A stretch of 8,488 nt of DNA from an uncultured Ruminobacter sp. (GTDB lineage Bacteria > Pseudomonadota > Gammaproteobacteria > Enterobacterales > Succinivibrionaceae). Position numbers and translations under genes: made by a program. The notes below the pieces were generated by a model, which ran no database searches, was not told the DNA's origin, and worked only from the letters and a program-made list of their open reading frames with translations. The stretch covers positions 1 through 8,488 of the forward strand of contig CAAFXL010000152.1 in assembly GCA_900767005.1 (NCBI GenBank), read 5' to 3'. Of the stretch, positions 7,356-8,488 are shown in pieces (the first letter of the stretch is position 1; the number at the start of each line of letters is the position of its first letter).

Positions 7356-8299
7356 AATTGATGCTGAACCTTAATATCAATAATCTTATGATTACTATCT
7401 TTCTTAATGATTAAATGAGCTCTATCTTTGGTAGGTTCAATATATTCTATAAGATTAACTAAATTAATGTTATCCCAAGCGTTTTTACCTAATTTATAGG
7501 CCTCTTCTTCTGAAAGGTGAGCATACTTATGGTAGAAAAGGTTGGGGTTATTTTTGGCTTCCTGCATTAGGGCATTAAATCTTTTAAAATACCAATTTTC
7601 AAGATCTTCTTTTTTTGCATCAATATAAATTGATAGATCGACAAAATCTCTAAGTTTTAAATTTGCATCATTAAAATTTTGCTCAGGATTATCTTGGAGA
7701 ATATTTAAGCCTTCAATAATTAATATATCAGAGTGATTTATATGATGTTGATTGTCGGGGTCAATATCATAAAACTTATGAGAATAAATTGGCGTAGTTA
7801 AATTTTCTTCACCATTTTTTAGGTTCTTTAAAAAATCAATTAAAGCTTTAAAATCATATGATATGGGAAAGCCTTTTTGATTAAGGATATCTTTTTGAAG
7901 GAGAATTTTTGTTGGATATAAAAAACTATCCGTTGAGACAATTTCAATATTTTTTAGATCCAAAAGAACTTTTAAAATAATACTTAAAATATTAGAAAAA
8001 GTGGATTTTCCGGATGATACGGAACCTGCGACCCCAATAACAAAAGGAATATTTTTAGAGTCTTGGTTTTTATTTTGAGACTTTTCTAAAAAACTATTTT
8101 GATATTTTTTTATTGATGAAAATACAACATTAGCAAGCGGTAAATAAGTTTCTTTTATTTCGCATTGCGAAATAAAAGGAAAACTTGCTAAATTTTTCAT
8201 GATTAAGCTTATTAAGAGCTCATCATTAGAATTTCTTAAAGAGTCTTCTTTTTGATTAAGAAGACTTTTTAAAATGGTATTTTCATCAAAAAAGGTCAT
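7352..8299 (-). CDS. coaA: Pantothenate kinase CoaA (type I)
   Basis: CoaA phosphorylates pantothenate with ATP, the first and usually rate-setting step of coenzyme A synthesis, in the cytoplasm. The 315 residues match the E. coli length (316). The P-loop GSVSSGKST (92-100) is followed by STDSFLYP with the catalytic Asp, KGFPISYD, the PIYSHKFYD segment (His of the pantothenate/CoA pocket), DILIIEGLNILQ, WYFKRF and the late NINLVNL segment. Two departures stand out. Asn103 occupies the place of E. coli Arg106, a residue tied to CoA feedback inhibition. The first 50 residues lack the usual YxxFxRxxWxxLR opening. The ATG is supported by AAGGA (8306-8310) six bases upstream. The gene starts 16 bases after the end of another minus-strand gene, so it is probably the last gene of that operon. 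It converges on birA as in E. coli. Confidence 0.95.
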   Translation of the reverse strand: MTFFDENTILKSLLNQKEDSLRNSNDELLISLIMKNLASFPFISQCEIKETYLPLANVVFSSIKKYQNSFLEKSQNKNQDSKNIPFVIGVAGSVSSGKSTFSNILSIILKVLLDLKNIEIVSTDSFLYPTKILLQKDILNQKGFPISYDFKALIDFLKNLKNGEENLTTPIYSHKFYDIDPDNQHHINHSDILIIEGLNILQDNPEQNFNDANLKLRDFVDLSIYIDAKKEDLENWYFKRFNALMQEAKNNPNLFYHKYAHLSEEEAYKLGKNAWDNINLVNLIEYIEPTKDRAHLIIKKDSNHKIIDIKVQHQF

Positions 8300-8315
8300 A
8301 ACTTTTCCTTAAAAT

Positions 8316-8488
8316 TTAGAATAGACTATCAAGTCCTTCATCATCAGTGTCGGTGGTAGAAGTTGAGAAGTCTGATTCTTCAATATAAGGCGAATTAATC
8401 ATAATATTATCACCCTTAATAAAATATTCTGGGTAACCAGTAGGAATATCAGTTTTATAGATATTTTTATCTGGTTCTACAGGAGAAA
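8316..8488 (-). CDS. 3' end of an unidentified minus-strand gene with acidic tail
   Basis: On the minus strand the frame is open from the right edge of the window to a TAA at 8316-8318, giving the last 56 codons of a gene whose start lies outside. The end of the protein contains GYPEYFIKGDNIMIN followed by a polar, acidic stretch rich in Ser, Thr and Asp, and it finishes with DEGLDSLF. Such a tail looks unstructured with a hydrophobic tip. I do not recognise the family. Codon use and the 16-base spacing to coaA support a real gene in the same operon. An upstream promoter for both must lie beyond the window. Confidence 0.65.
   Translation of the reverse strand, partial: SPVEPDKNIYKTDIPTGYPEYFIKGDNIMINSPYIEESDFSTSTTDTDDEGLDSLF

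Noticed and set aside
8131..8145. GCAAGCGGT in coaA, resembling a Pasteurellaceae DNA uptake sequence
   Set aside because: A single imperfect copy within coding sequence; chance is the simplest explanation.

Overview
The window looks like a piece of chromosome from an AT-rich gammaproteobacterium. GroES and GroEL read as gammaproteobacterial, MurB is the long type I form, and the order murB-birA with coaA converging on it is the arrangement I know from Escherichia coli. The low GC and short intergenic gaps would suit a host-associated lineage such as Succinivibrionaceae or a relative, but no ribosomal RNA or other marker is present to settle this. There is no sign of phage, transposon, CRISPR or tRNA genes.

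Layout, left to right. Positions 2-925 hold the 3' part of a plus-strand gene that starts outside the window; it has a long acidic linker and a C-terminal domain resembling a degenerate NERD nuclease fold. The groES-groEL chaperonin operon follows (1091-3076). It is preceded by a heat-shock-type promoter whose predicted start point lies inside the terminator hairpin of the preceding gene, and it is closed by its own strong terminator. A separate gene (3329-5143) encodes a membrane-anchored PAS-GGDEF-EAL protein for cyclic di-GMP turnover and also ends in a terminator. Next is murB-birA (5250-7299), two overlapping genes for peptidoglycan precursor synthesis and biotin attachment. Convergent to them on the minus strand is coaA (7352-8299), the first enzyme of coenzyme A synthesis, which sits 16 bases behind the end of another minus-strand gene cut by the right edge.

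Most of the content is housekeeping: protein folding, cell wall, biotin and CoA metabolism, plus one signalling protein. I found no clear new multi-gene system. The points that merit a second look are the promoter-within-terminator arrangement and odd translation leader of groES, the unrecognised NERD-like protein, the substitution in CoaA at the position linked to CoA feedback control, and the altered GroEL tail.
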